DNA of 64,000 nucleotides from Rhipicephalus microplus (taxonomy: Eukaryota; Arthropoda; Arachnida; Ixodida; Ixodidae), in NCBI RefSeq assembly GCF_043290135.1, contig NC_134701.1, forward strand, positions 99,378,202 through 99,442,201, in the 5' to 3' direction. Positions 47,204-58,799 of the stretch are shown one piece after another. The position numbers were made by a program, and so were the translations under genes. The first letter of the stretch is position 1. The number at the start of each line of letters is the position of its first letter. Under the pieces are notes generated by a model. It was not told the origin of the DNA, made no database searches, and was given only the letters and a program-made list of their open reading frames with translations.

Positions 47204-48659
47204 ACATGACATCTGAACTTCTATGCGAGAAAAGGCTGTAATTTCAAGAAACGAATCCAGACGTACTTTCTTAGAAGTTAACCTTCGTATAATTAACCTT
47301 AATTTTGCTTACTTTTCTGAACTGTGAGAATCCCCCTAAAGCTGTTGCAACTTGAAGGTGCACGTTCACTCTGTTTTGTACGTAAAGAAAAAAATAAGGT
47401 CACTGCCACACAACCACAGCTCCAGTGAACTGGGAGTACTGGGCAGCTTCTAAAGAAAAGTGCTAGTTTGAACACTGACGGTGCAACTACATTGAGAGGT
47501 ATGCAATAATTAGCTCAACTGAAATACACGAAACATGTAGCCTTCTTCAAAGGAAGAAGAGACAGAAATAAGATGAATCTCATCTCCTTTCTAGGGTGTT
47601 TAAGTACCTTTTGCATTGATTCCCATTTCAACTGTTTTGAAGGGTCAGAACAATATTTATGCATGAACATGCCGCTCTTCTATTTGTTTTTCTGACTATT
47701 GAGAGGACACTAAAAATGCTTTGCCATAAGTAGTAGCGTAAACAAAGAATGATTACAGAACCTTGGAGCAAAGCAGTGCTATGTGGGACACATTCTAGGA
47801 GCTCTCACATGCTGGCTTGTATTCTGAGCCTTTGGTTACAAGGCATTTGCTAGGCAGCAAAATAAGATGCTGATGAAGGTGTCAGGACCACGGTTTTGCA
47901 CTCTTCCACATCCATAAAGATGTGTGTATGTGCTACGGCTTGCCAATGAGGATGTAAAAAAGTTTTCAGCATGGACCTATTGCCACAGAGATGTGTATGT
48001 GTCAGACCATGGTGGAAACAATAATAAACATAGGTTCATTAGTTCAATAGCAAAAAATCAGGACACCACTATTTTAATATGTATGTTGCCTGTCAACTTA
48101 CGACGCTCTCTGGTATTCTTGTTTCTCCTACTTTATCACAATATCAAAGCTGCTGAAAGCCACAAAAGTGCAGCCATAATTTCTGAAGGCCAACTGACTC
48201 GGACACCATATGTGACATCAACTCTGTAGTTCCACTTCTCTTGTTTTTTTCATTTGCACCCAATACTGATGCATGGCCAGTCCCACTTATGTTCCCTGTT
48301 CTATAGTTTTCTGTCCCTTTTGCTTCTATAAAGCTATCAACTAGCATAGTCATCTGAGGCCTTGTGTTTTGAATCACATAGTTTGATCTACTTCGTAACT
48401 CCCCCTTTTCAAGTTTTTGAAAGAGCCCAGAAAAATGAAAGTTTTGTTTGAAACTTTTTTACAGTATCTTGTTGCTTTGCACCTGATAATCCTGAAATTG
48501 AATCATACATGCTCGAACGCTTTATGGAATTAATACTAGTATCCTTAATTCGGCCATTTTTAATGCCCGCCTGAACACTCAAAGAAACTAGTGCCCTAAA
48601 GTTAGGACTTTATTTCTGTGACTAGCTCCCGTATACACAAACCTTACTAAAGCTCCTCA
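47204..48659. other. Stretch without recognisable genes
   Basis: Short ORFs only up to the long inverted-repeat element that starts near 48660. Confidence 0.4.
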
Positions 48660-49403
48660 GTCATAGGTCCTCCTTTAACCCATTTGAAGAACCAACCTTG
48701 TTTTTATCACAGAATTTTCTTCGTACTTAAGTAAGGCTCGGTTAAGGTCACCTATGATCTACCTTAAGGCTTCCTTGAGCAGCATGACGGGGGTCGACAA
48801 CTTTGCGTATTCTGTTGATTGTGCAGAGCACAAAGAAGAAATATTGAATGGAACAGCTTACGTATACACGTCACCGCTGGGGCAAGGCCTCAACGATCGA
48901 CGGAACCCGGTGACATATCACCAGCAGGAATATTCGTGCTATCCCCGCTTAACGAAAATTGCCGTGAAGAAGCCGCTTGCTGTGCTGTTTCTGTCGGGGA
49001 ATATTTATGATCATAGATTTGCTGTGCCTTGTCTCGTGCAGCTGCTTATTGCATCGCACTTTTATGGGGTTGGCACGCTTCAAGTTCGAAGTGATGGCCT
49101 TGTCAATGCCTTCTTGTTAACCTTGTCACGAATATAATACAGCAGATATTTATTATGTTTGCGAAAAAACACTTTTTCTTGCCCCAGTGGTGACGTGTAT
49201 GCGTACGCTGTGCCACTCAATATTTATTTTTTGGGCTCTACATAATGAACAGAATACGCAAAGTTGTCCTCCCCCCTCCGTGCTGTTTAAGGAAGCCTTA
49301 AGGTAAGTCATAGGCTACCTTAACCGAGGCTTACATAAGTACGAAGAAATTTCTGCGATAAGCACAAGGTAGGTTCTTGAACACGTTAAGGGCGGACTTA
49401 TGG
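48660..49403. mobile_element. Foldback DNA element with about 225-bp inverted arms and a Harbinger-like core
   Basis: The left arm (about 48660-48886) and right arm (about 49180-49403) are reverse complements at roughly 80-85% by eye. Both contain ACTT.CTTCGTACTTA.GTAAG-like, CTCGGTTAAGGTA, CCTTAAGGCTTCCTT, CAACTTTGCGTATTCTGTT and ACACGTCACC.CTGGGGCAAG blocks. The loop of about 290 bp encodes part of a PIF/Harbinger-like transposase on the plus strand. Such long arms around a transposase scrap suggest a non-autonomous Harbinger derivative. The target-site duplication (three bases, TWA, in Harbinger) cannot be fixed because the outer ends are uncertain. Confidence 0.7.
48950..49137 (+). pseudogene. 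Harbinger-like transposase remnant (N-terminal region)
   Basis: The plus-strand frame reads KKPLAVLFLSGNIYDHRFAV, then PCLVQLLIASHFYGVGTLQV, then a D..VN segment ending LTLSRI. This fits the PIF/Harbinger transposase pattern P..vQLLiALrFYatGtfQ...gDl..vs..tvSRi, the helix-turn-helix-like segment before the DDE domain. The frame stops at 49135 and no DDE catalytic domain follows; the right inverted arm begins 40 bp later. The ORF from 48754 begins inside the left arm, so the upstream residues are not transposase. Identification rests on motif memory and a short match. Confidence 0.5.
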
Positions 49404-52400
49404 CTGATGCTGACCTGAATCATAAGGATAAGTTTAAGTTTGGTTTTTGAATACCTAGGTCAAACCACACGCGCTCAAGCTTCGGTGGGTGGTGCTAAAT
49501 CTCCTGTTTTTAAATGGGGGACCCGAGGGTAATGAATAATGAAGCCATATAGGAGCTTCGACCATGTCTCCCCTCCCCCCCAAAAAAAGAAAAACAGTCC
49601 TGGCGTAAGCAGCCAAACAATACTCACCTTACTCTTGGAAAATCATGCGGGGCCTCCGTCTACGTCAAACCAGAAAAGATGTCAACAGGTGCTTACAACC
49701 CAAGTGAGTACTCTCTTTTACTTTAAAATAAAATTAGGATATCTGATACGCAACGTTCATCAGTTATATTCGGTCAGAATGGCCCCACATGCAGGGGTTT
49801 CAAACAATTCAAACAACTTGAGTTTCCAATTTTGTTGTCAGGAATCCTCTACATTAAAAACAGAAAATGGGGGATAGAAAATTATTGTAACAAGCTGACA
49901 AATGACGACATCGTCCCTTAATTTCCACATTTAAGCCGTGCATAACTAAACAAACTAGTTTAACAGAGCTAATTGAGACAGCATATACAGTGCATATTAC
50001 ACATGCTGTGTAAGGTGTACAATCTTTCTGAGTGATGCAAAGATTATTTATTTATGCAACTTAACCAATTTTACCTTTAGCAAAAGAAAAATGAGTTCAG
50101 TTTTCCTGCTTTGTTTGCATGTGTTTGCAAATTGGGTAGTGTGAAACATTAGGCAACAAGTAAGGGAGAAATGAGACACAGTACACTTGCCAGTGCTGTG
50201 CAGCCAGCAGCACTGAATATATGTTAGGTAAGATTTTGTAATAGAGTGCTTAATCTTTGAAGCACTTACGAGGGCAAGAATCACTCAATTGACGTGCAAT
50301 TTCTTTGTAATAAAGACTAATAAACATAAATATTATAACCTAAAGAAACGTAAATAGTATTCAGAAAGCTGAAGCAAAAGCAAGTGATTATGTAGAAGGC
50401 CTTCATGAGGTGTTCGATGTAGCTGCACGATATTTGATTTGTCAAGTCATGTTTATATATGCACAATCTTTTTTACTTTTATTGCAGCAATAAAGGGGTA
50501 GCAAAACCTGTACAAAAAGCATAGTGCTAATTTTTTCAGACATATTAAATTTAACACAAAAAAGTTCAGTTCCGAAGGTTAGACATGTAAGAGTGCTGGT
50601 CCTGTCACTGCATATCTGCCTTCTGTCATAATATTGTTGGTGCTTGAACACTTATGTTCCTCATGAGCCAATCAGCCTGGTGAGACTGTTCTGCCTCTTA
50701 AAATACTTGCATAAACAACCACACTGTACAATGCTACTTACACCACAGTCACACAGCTTTGTAATATATAAAACAATATGAAGGCAGTACATTCATGTAT
50801 AAAAATCAACACTGTGGCAGAATATTAAGTCTCACGCTATACATGTCAGTTTTTATTATCGTGGATGCTCGTTTGCACAATATTACTGACAAACGAAGGT
50901 GATACACACGCATCGATTGCAGGAACATCTCTACGTTACGCTGAAAACATGGCTCCAGCTTACCATAGTTATACAGTAAGTTGGACCAGTTGATTAGCAT
51001 CCATCGTGAACTTATTTACACTGCAACACCAGTAAAAAGACAGGACAGGGAAGGAGCAAAAAAGACAGGAAAGACGGGCTTACTACTCGCACTATTACGT
51101 TTACCTATCTCAAGTCAGTGTCAGATTGTCTAGTCTACACTGCACCATCATTTTCAGTTTATGATACTGTTTCTATGGTAGGCGAGCTATACTGAGCCAA
51201 GTTACGAATCAATTCACACACAAACGCGAGCGCAAGGCCACACACTAAATGGCGGTACTGCTTTGCTTTCTTTATAATGCAATGCGAGTGCTGCCTGCGT
51301 CCTGCGCCGTAAGACGCACATGAGAGATATTGAGGAAAATATACATGTATGTTATCTCAGTTTTGACTAATTTCTTTCCACAACGACGTGTCGTGCGTCG
51401 TGGCTCTCTGCCCGCATAAACGTTGTCGCAGCGAATCGATAGCGTGGACAATAACAATGTCTGTCCGTCACAAACAGGCATAAGGCTGCGTCTCTACAAA
51501 TCCTCCTTCGCTTGCGATAACACAGCCTTCTGCTGAGTTGCACACTTCAAATAATAATTAGTTCCAATTACTTTTCATGTTGCCATGCAGAAAGTAGCCA
51601 TGGGCATCAGCCACCCACTGTGGAATACTTCCAGTGCCCGTAGTGCAGTACATTCCTTTGATTCCTTGAACGTCTCGTCCGTGATCGGCGCTCCAACAAG
51701 CGGATGGCTTGTGCACAATTTTTCCACATCGCATAGTCAAGGGCATGATGTTTCCTCATGCAAAATTAATTTTTTCGCCGTGAATGTTTTTTAAGATGAA
51801 ACTAGTGCACACAGGATGCTGACAAAAATAAACACTATTCGACCTTGGCTGTGGATGGCTTTGCATCGTGGACTCAATTTCAAAAAAAAAAAGACACGCA
51901 GCCACTAATTTCAGTGCACGCTGCTTCTTTAAAAAAGTAGCTTAAAATAGCAATCACAGCTTATATTGAAGAGTAATTTTAACATGTAAACGAAAAAGCC
52001 TCAATTATTTTTTTGTATTTTCCTGCAGAAGACAGGCTGAGAGTGCGGCCAGATAGCCTTATACTTTTCCATCCACCATAACAATGTTCTACAATAGTTG
52101 AAAGCACAGTGCGTTTTTAAATACTTACAGGTCTATTAAACTTGTAGAACGTTTCCATGAAACAGCAGTTTTCAAGCCATCGTGATCAGATGTGGTATCA
52201 CCGCTACGTACGACGTTAGCCTGTAGATTGAAGTGGCACTGTTTAAACAACCTGTAATATGGAAATCTTTGTAACATAATTAATCTATGTTCAATGCGGA
52301 ATTAGTGATCGAGCTGAATCGCAGCTAAAGCGTCTCAGGTCAGCACGCATTGATGGCTAGATCAGACCAGTTGTTGACGGCGCAGCACTGATTGTGCACG

Positions 52401-53039
52401 AAGGTAGACGAAATCACATTAGAGCATTGAGTAAAAAGCTGCAATAGCTAAGCTTGTCTCTAAGTGGTCCTGTTATAAATCTTTGCAAGAAGGTCTTGTA
52501 GCTTTGCAAAAAACAAACATCTGGGCGCGCTGTTGGTGATGACACCAAAAAACTCAAGGTTTTCTCGAAGTACAAGTGACAGCGAAACATGAGACAACAG
52601 GGCAATGGTAGACGAGATACAAACCCAATTAAATGATCAAATTACTAGCTGCGATCGTATGTCGTACCTGAATTAAACACCGCAGCTTTATTTGAAAAAA
52701 AGAATGAACAAATATGTAGCCATCACGCAGCCAAGCACAAAAGCAGGTGTCTACAATTAGGAAAAAAAAAAACAAGCACGGATGGCGTAGTCGGCTGCGC
52801 AAAGCGGATGGCTGCTGTGGGGGGGTTATACTCTTGGAAGAAATATATTCTTCCTGAGCGACTCGCCGGTCAAAAATTCTTCGTGTGGACGCATTTCGCA
52901 AAGTGCCCTAAATCAATAACGAGGGACTGATGGGCTCAAAGAAACGTAAATATTTAAACTTGTTCCCGGCACACGCTAACACCACCACCTACAACCCGAA
53001 TGAGATGGTTCATATGCGCTGTCGCGAGATTTAACCTGC
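49404..53039. other. Stretch without recognisable genes; two GC-richer islands
   Basis: Mostly AT-rich. At 51230-51760 and 52780-52910 GC and CpG content rise and there are open frames on both strands, for example a minus-strand frame beginning MRNASTRRIFDRRVAQEEY at 52901. These could be host exon or promoter remnants, but no frame has convincing splice borders. A short C-run/A-run lies at 49570-49587. Confidence 0.3.
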
Positions 53040-53575
53040 CGCGCAGCCCAAGGCGTACCTTCATCGGTAGGTGTGCCTGCTGCCGAAACCAAACCTTTCA
53101 TAAAAGACAGAATCGCCACCTATGCAGAACACTCAAAGTATAATATCGGGGCTTGAGGCGTGTTTCACCCCATCTTATCTCACCCAAAATTAGATTGAAA
53201 ACAGGCAAGAGATTGGCGCAAATTACAAACCAATTATCTTCCCAGCTTGCTCTTCTACACCAACTGTTTCCAGATTTACCCTGACTCGATATGTAGAGCC
53301 TGTAAAGTAGAAGTGGCCTCTCTAAGCCACATGCTATGAGGGTGTCCCAGAAACAAAAAGACTCCCCAGAACCTCTCCAGGAACGATGGCGTAAAACACT
53401 GCTACGCTTCAATATAAAAGACGAAAGCTGGGCTATCCAGCAGGCCAGGGAGGCTTTTGGGCGACAGGAACTTCCATCCTCCATCAGAGTGGTCAGGCCC
53501 CTGGACCAGCACTAGCCGGATCTCGCAATGAAGTTGTTTTATTCATTTCTTTCGTCGTATTGAAAAATATATTCG
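53040..53575 (+). pseudogene. Degenerate 3' end of a non-LTR retrotransposon
   Basis: Readable in two plus-strand frames. YPDSICRACKVEVASLSHML, then a TGA where Trp is expected, then GCPRNKKTP, forms the Cys-x2-Cys...His...Cys finger common at LINE C-termini. After a frame shift near 53365 follow PEPLQERWRKTLLRF, DESWAIQQAREAFGRQELP and VVRPLDQH, ending TAG at about 53514. A GTTTTATTCATTTC stretch follows as possible 3' UTR. RT and endonuclease are missing (5' truncation). It is a third, separate LINE lineage in the window; I cannot place the clade. Confidence 0.65.
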
Positions 53576-56500
53576 GAAACACTGCTGCATCCAGGCAATG
53601 TAATGCCCACGCACTAAAAAAGTACAAATGTATACCAACTATAATTCATTATAGTACAATGCCGTTTGTTAGAAAGCATTTATTTTTCACTGCAATTTAG
53701 TTGAACATATTTCAGAAAAAGGACAGCTACAAGTGAGAAAACTAGAAGAAAAATGAAGGGCAAGTCCAGGGACTGAAAATAGGCAACACACATTATTCAA
53801 AAAGTCGCTGTATTTAGATTATCTGCACATTCATAATATATCTCCATGACCATGATTTATTGCAAGAAATTGCAGTAGGTTCATAAGGTAATATGATATT
53901 TGATAACAGGTGTGGTAGGGATGTGCCATTTGCTATATTTTGTTTTATTAGGTAACGCAAATGGTGCCCAGATGAGCGAAGATAATTTATGCGTAAAATT
54001 TGGTGCTAGACAAAACTTACACCACCTAAATGATTGTCTTAAGTGCAAGATGACGAATTCGTATATGTATTGAGAGATCCTCCTACTGCATTGTATATGA
54101 AAGCGGCTGACTGCATGTGTTGCAGCATAAATTGTCTAGTGTGTGACAGTAGAGCGATGAACTCTGCTATATGCACACGTACATAACTCATTATCTCATT
54201 CTTTCTTTTCTTACCCTTTTCCCGGCAAATAATCTTCTTATAGAAAGAGAAAGCTGTTTGGGGGTCTTGCTTATCCTCGTGCTTTTACATGATCTTTTTC
54301 TATTTCTTTTTGTCTAACTTTAAACACTTCGTAGCTTTAAAATCCAATAATTACTTACATAGACCAATGAAATTGATAAATGTAGGGGAATGGTTTTATA
54401 TTGATCTTTATTTGTGCGTAGGCTACGTGATTTCATGCATGAAAACTGATAACCAAGCAACTCAGCATATTGAACTCTCATTGTATCTTAGCATGCAATG
54501 AATCGACCAAAGTTCCACTGGTTTGATTGGAAAGTGAGGAGGCACTACACAAACGCATGTCTCTTACTAAATACTAGTAATTTCAACAGCATAAGATATC
54601 ACTATAGCAGCATATATACCTAATCATTGACTTCACTGAAATTACATGTGTCTGGGCCTGAAACTTCATCTTTCTGAGATTGTATGGTACTTACCCCTTG
54701 ACGTCAAGTGTTTACGCCAACTCCTACCCCAAATCTTGCAAGAGTGCAAGGGTATGGAACTATTCAACTCCAAAGCATGTGGTAGCTGCCACCACAAAGC
54801 TTCCCGCTGGAGAGGGTATCACACCCTCAAAATCAAAATGTACCGTGGCAAAGTGTCTGAAGTCTTCCAAGCATGCGAGGCATTGAACCGTTGACCCCAT
54901 TCGCAATTAGTATATTGAACCATTGCTCATGAAGTATACAGGTGCTCTAACACTCAACCTTTGAATGTGTTGAGCATAAAACACTTGGCTTCTGAGGAAT
55001 ACAAACTGGGATTTTCAGGCATGCTAGGTAACAAAACCTTGAGCTCTGTTTCACAACACACGCATATTATACCAAGGATGTCAAGACTTTAAACCCTTTT
55101 TACACGCATGATTCTGTTCTACTGAACCCTTGACAGATGTGACTAGAACTTTATTTCTGAAATTTTTAAGCACACAGTAGGTTGAATCTTTGACTTGAAG
55201 CGCAACCTACTTCAACTCTGAACCACCCAATGACAGTTATCGCAGAGAGTATAAAGCCCTGGCATAAAATATTGGTTTGGAATTCATGCAGAACTTCCGT
55301 AAAATGTTTTATGCCAACTCAACTTCTATGCAAGATAAATCATGTTATATATTGAGAAATCAGCATATCGGGCAGCTAAGCTTTAATAAAACAGTTTTTT
55401 CTGTGGAGTGGTCACTAAATACACCTGATGTATTGTGTTATTCACGTGATGTTTTATATTTGTGCTGTTCTTGCTATTAGCCATGCATTATTAGCTACTT
55501 TTATTTACATATACTTATTTGTTTACTGGGATTAATTTGTTCCTTTCATTGTTGTTTACGCGGCATACAATGATGGGTTCTGCTCAGCTATAATCTGGCA
55601 CTGAGCTTTTGCATTTAGCAACAGTCGAATAGTGAGACAATACCTTCTGCTTGAATGTATTTCATGTAACGTCTGTACACATAATCTTGACGTTCTGGCT
55701 GAGGAACACTTTAATATGAATCAGTTTGTAAATAAATTATTTCAAATTCAATGCCACATGATCAATCTTATTGTGCTACGCAATTGCACTATGCTACAAC
55801 AATGCTTCTGTTGCATTCTACATATTTCAGTGATGTGCTTGTGTGTTTATGAAATGTTATGCGCCTTATGAATGTTCTCTATAACATGCTTTGCTTCCTG
55901 CACCTGATATATGGCTTTTGAATAATTTGAACGAGTTGTGTTTGCACGTCTATTACCAGCTTTTCATTTATTTAAAAAAAGTAAGAATCATTTCAAGTAA
56001 ACATAATACAATTGATAGTCCAGTGGATAAGAAAGTGACTACTTCTTAACAAAGCTGGTAGATACCACTGATTTGGCTGTAATACTCATGAGATAATATA
56101 AAACTAAACATTTCTCAAGATTGAGTGGTTCCCTGCTAAAACACAATTATTCAATTTATTCGAAACACAATGCACGTTTATGACTGCTCAGCCTGAATGA
56201 GTAGAAATCAAAAAGTAGCCTGCAATATATCAAAAGAAGAAAAACTAACACTAACATTTGAACTGCAAAATTACCATATAAAAATCTATGAAGTCTAACA
56301 AAACAAGAAAGTTTATCGATGAGAATGGCTTCACGTTTAATTTGTCAAGGAAACGCGAATGCATTAGTTTTTGCTTGGCGTGAAGCTAAGGATTCTGGGT
56401 TATGGTGTCAAGTTTAGTTATTGGCTAATGAAGACAAATATTGAATCATGGGGTTGGAAAGAGACAGTTATTTCAGAGGAGAAAAAGAGGCTCAGGGCTT

Positions 56501-57809
56501 TAAATGTTTATCACAGTTTTCGAGTTTGCATACGTGTTATGAGTATGCATAATGGCTGTTGGCAATTGGTGCAATAGTATTTAAAAAACTGCATTGAAAC
56601 ATTTCAAAAGCGTTAGTATTGTGATAGTGAGGTAATAACTTAAAAATGAGCTCTTAGGGTATTGTTTACGAAAAAGCCAAGCCTCTGTAATAGACTGAAA
56701 CATAATTATGCAAAACGTTTGTCTTCACTGGTGTCATGAACTCATACGTCATTGCATACATGTCACATTCAACGTTCACAATTTTAGTTTTGCCCCCTGA
56801 AGACATATGTTCTTTCTAATCATGTACATAAGCATGTGCACACACGGACAAACATATATGTGTGAGTGCACCTCTCTGTGGTGCAGTTGGCACGCTTTAT
56901 AATGCTCATCTTTATCAGTGCAACTAGCCATAACTCACATAAGCATAACACAGCACATCACTTCATAAGCACCCTTATACAGAGTGTTTCAATTAGGAAT
57001 TGTCCTCAGAAAAAACAAAAAACATACTACCAAGCTGCCTTCACACGTTTTTCTCGTAAAGGGCACGTTAAGCTGAGTAGAAACACAAATAATTACAAAC
57101 AAGATGAAGAATATCGCATTGAATAACTTTTTGTTTAGGGGAGACTAGTGATCCAGTCAAATGGGGAAATTGCAGCTGTTCTTGCCAAGAGCCCGCTGCA
57201 ACTTTTTGATTTTTGTGAAAGTATATCCTGGCATTTATTGGTGAACAAAAAATATGCAAATTTCACAGTCGAAAACAAAGCTCGGAATAAGGCAACTGTC
57301 ATGCTCTTTCTAGACATCCAACATGAGTGATTTCGTTTTACCAGCACTTGATGGATTTCGCTTTGTTCTTAGGCGGGTTTTATTTGAGAGAAAGTACGGC
57401 GCACTTATGGTAACAAGATGAAGAAGGCTGCAATCGCCGTTGTGAACAGTTGTGTCTTCATCTAGCTGTTTTAGTTAACTCGTCGGAGCTTCGGTCTCAG
57501 TTTTGCTCGTTAATTTTGTTAATTTCACTCCTCCACAAAAAGTACCTTGCGATGATTGTTTTAAACTTCAAAGGGACAAGGGGTTACTTGCTGAGGACAG
57601 ATATTTTCCTATGTGAGATAAAAACGCGTTTCTTGAAATTAAAGAGTTAATTTCTTTTGTTTATTTAAGGACATGATTGTGTTGTCTAGTATGTTTATTA
57701 TGATACGTCTCTTACCAAAGCACAAGTAACTGGGAAGGCAGCGATCCCACGCTTCATATTCTTGAATTTTGAAGATTGTCGGACACGTTTACATTCATAG
57801 CCGATTTGC
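53576..57809. other. Stretch without recognisable genes
   Basis: AT-rich, with many short ORFs on the plus strand, none recognisable. No simple repeat longer than about 12 bases. Confidence 0.4.
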
Positions 57810-58105
57810 TTTTATATATGCCAGTATATACTATAGTGTTATAATAGCCACTATATACATATGGATACACTAAGATATAGGAGAATATATCCTAATAGGT
57901 ACCCTGATATGAATATAAGTTCTCGCATGTATGGCAGTAGAAAGCCTTATAGGTGCCTTATATTCATATAAATTCACTCATATTCGGAAGGATATAGCCA
58001 TATATAAACTATATAAATTCACATATGGCCATATCTTACCTAATTTGTGGCCTCATTTCATCATATAAGGCCTTATATAAAACATATAATGGCCATACCT
58101 GGCCT
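57810..58105. repeat. Degenerate ATATGGCCATAT satellite
   Basis: TATAGCCATATATAAACTATA, TTCACATATGGCCATATCTTA, CATATAAGGCCTTATATAAAA and ATATAATGGCCATACCTGGCC are successive variants of a palindromic unit near 30 bp. Same family as 30640-30860. It ends about 150 bp from the GC-rich candidate exon on the minus strand. Confidence 0.7.
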
Positions 58106-58255
58106 TTTCGTAAGGGCAGCCAGACAGATTATTCATGCAGTTTTTCGTAACGTGAGGAACCCTCTACGACTTTAAATGGTCTTCGAGTTAAACTTCATGT
58201 ATTCGAGCCCGGACGCGTAATTATAGAGATATGGCTCAACTGCGGTGGACGCCTT

Positions 58256-58560
58256 TCAGCAGTCCAGCGAGGACGCTACTGTGGTCGTAGTGGGCCGAGG
58301 TCGGAGGAAGCCACCATAATCGGGAACGGGCGATAGCCCTAAGGCTCGCTCCCGCTCTTGGTAGATGACGTCATTTGCGACGCTGTCTTCTGCTCGAACG
58401 CCAGAACTATGCCTTGCCAGGAACTCGCCAGTAGCCTCAGTGGTTGAATGATCAGAATGACCCGACGAATGCTGTCGCCGGCTAGGTGAATGCCTTGACG
58501 CCCGGGTTCGTGCACTCGATGGGTTCAGATGCCGCACCTTAGCCACGTTCTGTTTGTTGC
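58256..58560 (-). CDS. Candidate C-terminal coding exon of an unrecognised gene
   Basis: On the minus strand an acceptor (CCAGTGCTTACAG, ending 58561) opens a 305-nt frame ending in TGA at 58256-58258. The start phase is one base into a codon. The region is markedly GC- and CpG-rich compared with its flanks, and about 100 codons stay open. The product is rich in Ser, Arg, His and Thr: QNVAKVRHLNPSSARTRASR, then SPSRRQHSSGHSDHSTTEAT, then a less biased segment DVIYQERERALGLSPVPDYG and the end TTTTVASSLDC. It looks like a disordered cytoplasmic tail or linker. A Met at 58576 allows an alternative intronless start (106 codons). No family recognised, no polyadenylation signal certain. It is the best host-gene candidate in the window. 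Confidence 0.5.
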
Positions 58561-58799
58561 CTGTAAGCACTGGCACATACCCACTCTAATGTATTGGCCA
58601 TGAAAGCATGTAGTAGCCTATATGTGATACACCGATTGTGAGCCTATTATATAAAAACAAAACAAGAATAGAAAATTATCTATCACAAATAAAAATAGTA
58701 ATAAAATAAAAATGAATCAATAAAAAGGCAGGCTAATAATGGATCAGAAAAATGAAATTTGAAGTAGACGAGACAATTCAGTATACCTCACCCTATCAA

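Noticed and set aside
52629..52901. Minus-strand frame starting MRNASTRRIFDRR as a first exon
   Set aside because: The first 45 residues look plausible, but the frame then runs into a poly-T-derived Phe run and no donor or downstream exon supports it.
53098..53484. 128-codon minus-strand ORF
   Set aside because: The plus strand carries readable LINE C-terminal motifs; the minus frame is a shadow.
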